DNA of 54,570 bases from assembly GCA_030431975.1 (NCBI GenBank), contig JAUIHP010000031.1, forward strand, positions 1 to 54,570, given 5' to 3'. A program made the translations under genes and the position numbers. Positions 52,478 to 54,570 of the stretch are shown in pieces (within the stretch, counting starts at the first letter, position 1; each line of letters opens with the position of its first letter). The DNA is from a bacterium. GTDB lineage: Bacteria > Eisenbacteria > RBG-16-71-46 > CAIMUX01. The notes below the pieces were generated by a model. That model did no database searches. It was given only the letters and a program-made list of their open reading frames with translations, and was not told where the DNA came from.

Positions 52478-53266
52478 TTGGCCTTGGCTCGCTATCGCGC
52501 CATCGTCTCGTACGACGGCTCCCGATTTCATGGTTGGCAGGTGCAGGACGATGTTCGCACGGTGCAGGGCGAGATTCAGCGTGCCCTTCGGGAAGTGACG
52601 GGGGAGACCATTCGCACTTTCGGTGCCGGCCGCACGGACGCCGGGGTTCATGCGCTGGGCCAGGTTGTGAGCTTCGAACTCGACACACCCATTCCCGACG
52701 AGAAACTCGGTCCTGTTCTCAACACGAAACTACCCGGAGACGTTCGTCTTCACCGGATGGAAGTGGCTCCACCGGAGTTTCATGCTCGGTTTTCCGCCAC
52801 GTGGCGTCGGTACTGGTATTTCCTTGCGAAAGAGCGCAGTCCGTTCGTCATGCGTTGCGCTCACGTTCCGGCCCGTTGGCCCGACCCGGAAAAGATGAAC
52901 GCAGCGCTTCCGGCATTGTTTGGTGAGCACGACTTTCGCGCCCTCTCCGCGCAGCCGGAAGAACCCTACGGATGCTGCTTGCAGTCCGCGGAGTGGTTTC
53001 CCTCGCGCCACGGCCTGGTTTTCGTGGTGCAGTCCGACCGCTTCTTGTACCGGATGGTTCGCTTTCTCGTTGGGGCATCTCTGGCCGTCGGCACCGGATT
53101 GCGACCCGTCCCATGGATGGAAGAACTCCTACTGTCCAAGGATCGTAAGCAGGCTGCTCCTCCGGCGCCGCCGCAGGGGCTCTTTCTGGTCGGAGTGGGG
53201 TACGACCCGGAGTGGCCGGAGGGGGAAGTTCCGGTCGTGACCGGATTCGATGGGCCGGACGTGTAA
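52478..53266 (+). CDS. truA: tRNA pseudouridine(38-40) synthase
   Basis: 262 residues; converts uridines 38-40 in the tRNA anticodon arm. The start is VSYDGSRFHGWQ-like, and the catalytic Asp54 lies in GRTDAGVHALGQV; FSATWRRYWYFL and FLYRMVRFLVG are other conserved parts. The start is TTG at 52478 with GAGAGGA 7 nt upstream. Confidence 0.96.
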   Translation: MALARYRAIVSYDGSRFHGWQVQDDVRTVQGEIQRALREVTGETIRTFGAGRTDAGVHALGQVVSFELDTPIPDEKLGPVLNTKLPGDVRLHRMEVAPPEFHARFSATWRRYWYFLAKERSPFVMRCAHVPARWPDPEKMNAALPALFGEHDFRALSAQPEEPYGCCLQSAEWFPSRHGLVFVVQSDRFLYRMVRFLVGASLAVGTGLRPVPWMEELLLSKDRKQAAPPAPPQGLFLVGVGYDPEWPEGEVPVVTGFDGPDV

Positions 53267-53349
53267 CGTCGGCGTCCCGAACCCCGGTCCCGAAGGCCGA
53301 ACCACAGCGGTGAGCCGAGGTGTCGAGCAGGGGGGGCTCGAGTGAGGAA

Positions 53350-53400
53350 GTCGAGCGAGGTCCTACGTCGAGTGAGAGCCTACGTCGAGCGAGAGCCTAC
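53350..53400. repeat. 17-bp tandem repeat, three copies
   Basis: Three 17-bp units of GTCGAG(C/T)GAGAGCCTAC type (53350-53366, 53367-53383, 53384-53400). The last unit overlaps the stop codon (53397-53399) of the minus-strand gene. Confidence 0.85.
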
Positions 53401-54570
53401 GGCGAGACGTAGATGCGTCGTGTGAGGTCGAGTCCGGGGCCGACGGCGCGAAGGAAGTAGAACCCAGGTCCGACCACCTCACCCTCTTCGTTGTCCCGAT
53501 ACCACGTCCACTCTTCGCTCGAGAGGACGGGCCCCTCGTAGAGACGTTGCACGCGACGACCCTGCAGGTCGAGAATCTCGATGCGAAGATTGCCGGAAAC
53601 GGATCCGGTCGGCGGCGTGACCCGGAACCGCGCGTGATCGTGAATCGGATGTGGGAACGGCCCGTCCACCTGCCAGCTTTCTGCGACGTTGCCTACAGCG
53701 GTTGCGAGCGGGCTCTCTTGTCCGCCCACGATGACCAAAGTGAGACCGATCCGGCGCACGTCCGAGAGGTCGGAGGCGTCAAAGCTGAATTTGGTGTCGT
53801 TGACCGGCTCATCCGATTCACGCACCCAGGTCGCCTCCGCAGTCTCGCGGTAAATGTGGTGGCCGACGACCCGGACATCCGCGCTCGGCGTCCACTCGAC
53901 GACAACGGCGTCGCCGTTCCAGGTCCACGTCGGCGGGTGCGGTGCTTCCGGAACCGTTTGATCGAACGGATCAAGCCACAGTCCTGCGCCCAGAACGCTT
54001 TGCTGTCCCGCCGAGCTGACCGCGCGGATCTGAGCCGCGAACCCTTGCGTTCGATCGACCGACTGGATGAGTAGGGTCTCCGCCTTCCCGCGCTTTGCCG
54101 GGTCGGGGAGCTCACCATCCCAAGGCGTTGCCTGAGCCCAATCCGATTCCGTTCGAATCGGACTCGTGGCCCAGCGGAACTCGTAGCTCTGGACGCGACC
54201 GACGTTTCCTTCGGTGGCGACTGCCGTCCACGAAAGTTCGATCCAATCCGCGCCCTCTTCAGTTACGCGAAGGTCTGAAACGGAACCGGGTGTTCCGGGA
54301 GCGATATCGTCATCACCGCCGTCGGGATCATCTCCGCCGTCGTCCCCACCGTCGGGGTCATCACCACCGTCATCACCGCCGTCGGGGTCATCACCGCCGT
54401 CGTCTCCACCGTCGGGATCGTCGCCGCCGCCGTCGTCTCCACCGTCGGGATCATCCCCGCCGTCACCTCCGCCGTCGTCCCCACCGTCGGGATCATCACC
54501 ACCGTCGTCTCCACCGTCGGGGTCATCTCCGCCGTCGTCCCCACCGTCGGGGTCATCACCACCGTCGTCT
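53397..54570 (-). CDS. Secreted protein with fibronectin-III-like and FlgD-like sorting domains (N-terminus outside window)
   Basis: The frame is open from the window edge to the stop at 53397, about 390 residues; apparent ORFs in other frames are shadows. Order from the N-terminal side: an Asp/Gly repeat DDGGDDPDGG (about 87 residues), then one or two fibronectin-III-like domains (WIELSWTAVATEGNVGRVQS, VVVEWTPSADVRVVGHHIYR), then a C-terminal FlgD/type-A-like sorting domain (FPHPIHDHARFRVTPP, LRIEILDLQGRRVQRLYEG, VGPGFYFLRAV). This architecture is usual for secreted, surface-displayed proteins of the FCB group. Function of the missing N-terminal part is unknown. I checked the frame by translating across 53820-53885 and 54182-54320. 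Confidence 0.85.
   Translation of the reverse strand, partial: DDGGDDPDGGDDGGDDPDGGDDGGDDPDGGDDGGGDGGDDPDGGDDGGGDDPDGGDDGGDDPDGGDDGGDDPDGGDDGGDDPDGGDDDIAPGTPGSVSDLRVTEEGADWIELSWTAVATEGNVGRVQSYEFRWATSPIRTESDWAQATPWDGELPDPAKRGKAETLLIQSVDRTQGFAAQIRAVSSAGQQSVLGAGLWLDPFDQTVPEAPHPPTWTWNGDAVVVEWTPSADVRVVGHHIYRETAEATWVRESDEPVNDTKFSFDASDLSDVRRIGLTLVIVGGQESPLATAVGNVAESWQVDGPFPHPIHDHARFRVTPPTGSVSGNLRIEILDLQGRRVQRLYEGPVLSSEEWTWYRDNEEGEVVGPGFYFLRAVGPGLDLTRRIYVSP
54310..54570 (-). repeat. 30-bp tandem repeat encoding DDPDGGDDGG
   Basis: Repeats of a 30-bp unit with small 3- to 9-bp length changes continue to the window edge. They encode an acidic Asp/Gly linker. Confidence 0.9.

Noticed and set aside
53693-54562. 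Apparent separate minus-strand ORFs at 53693-54118 and 54263-54562
   Set aside because: They lie in frames other than the FlgD-tailed protein. The frame ending at 53397 reads through the same stretch, with fibronectin-III-like sequence, to the window edge.

Overview
The window is about 54.6 kb of GC-rich bacterial DNA, densely coded and mostly on the plus strand. Several features suggest a free-living, Gram-negative-type member of the FCB-like candidate phyla (Eisenbacteria, Krumholzibacteriota or Latescibacterota style). These are secreted proteins with FlgD-like/type-A sorting C-terminal domains, a PorV/UPF0164 outer-membrane protein, a 33-residue AURKAIP1/COX24-type ribosome-associated protein, SecA with a SEC-C tail, Lnt, and a complete-looking diaminopimelate block. 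The phylum is an inference; no rRNA or tRNA gene was seen.

Layout. 1-2.05 kb: the 3' part of a repetitive Ig-like surface protein, ending at a strong terminator. 2.5-5.5 kb: a compact five-gene bacterial microcompartment (BMC) locus of BMC-H, BMC-P, CoA-acylating aldehyde dehydrogenase with an encapsulation helix, BMC-T and a second BMC-P. No signature enzyme, alcohol dehydrogenase or PduL is visible. 5.5-10 kb: the COX24-like peptide, RNase R, a PilZ protein and a PorV-like porin. 10.3-15.3 kb: three genes overlapping by 4 nt encode a BON-like protein, a TPR protein and a very large membrane protein with a degenerate PP2C-like cytoplasmic domain and PEGA-like outer domains. 15.5-19.8 kb: a secreted HExxH metallopeptidase and ComEC. 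19.9-27 kb: purN, a 48-codon ORF coupled to purH, a lytic transglycosylase, a polyprenol/diacylglycerol kinase-like membrane protein, a methyltransferase and map. 27.5-30.4 kb (minus): hrpB. 30.7-41.3 kb: secA, xerC, hslV, hslU and argF, with a minus-strand HNH endonuclease gene and a 19-bp minisatellite between xerC and hslV. 41.3-53.3 kb: a lipoprotein, dapF, a membrane spermidine-synthase-like protein (minus), dapA, dapB, rpsT (minus), lnt, an rlmI-like gene, asd and truA. 53.4 kb to the end (minus): the C-terminal part of a secreted protein with an Asp/Gly repeat and FlgD-like tail.

Regulation. Six promoters share one geometry: TTGAC(A/C), an 18-bp spacer, then a TA-initial -10 hexamer. 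They lie upstream of the COX24-like gene, the porV-like gene, the metallopeptidase, purN, secA and rpsT. Many genes are joined by ATGA- or GTGA-type 4-nt overlaps.

For a second look: the BMC locus with an aldehyde dehydrogenase as its only enzyme; the BON-TPR-pseudophosphatase/PEGA module; the HNH gene plus G-quadruplex-prone minisatellite that seems to split an ancestral xerC-hslVU unit; and repetitive or low-complexity insertions inside core enzymes (RNase R, HrpB, SecA, XerC, Asd).
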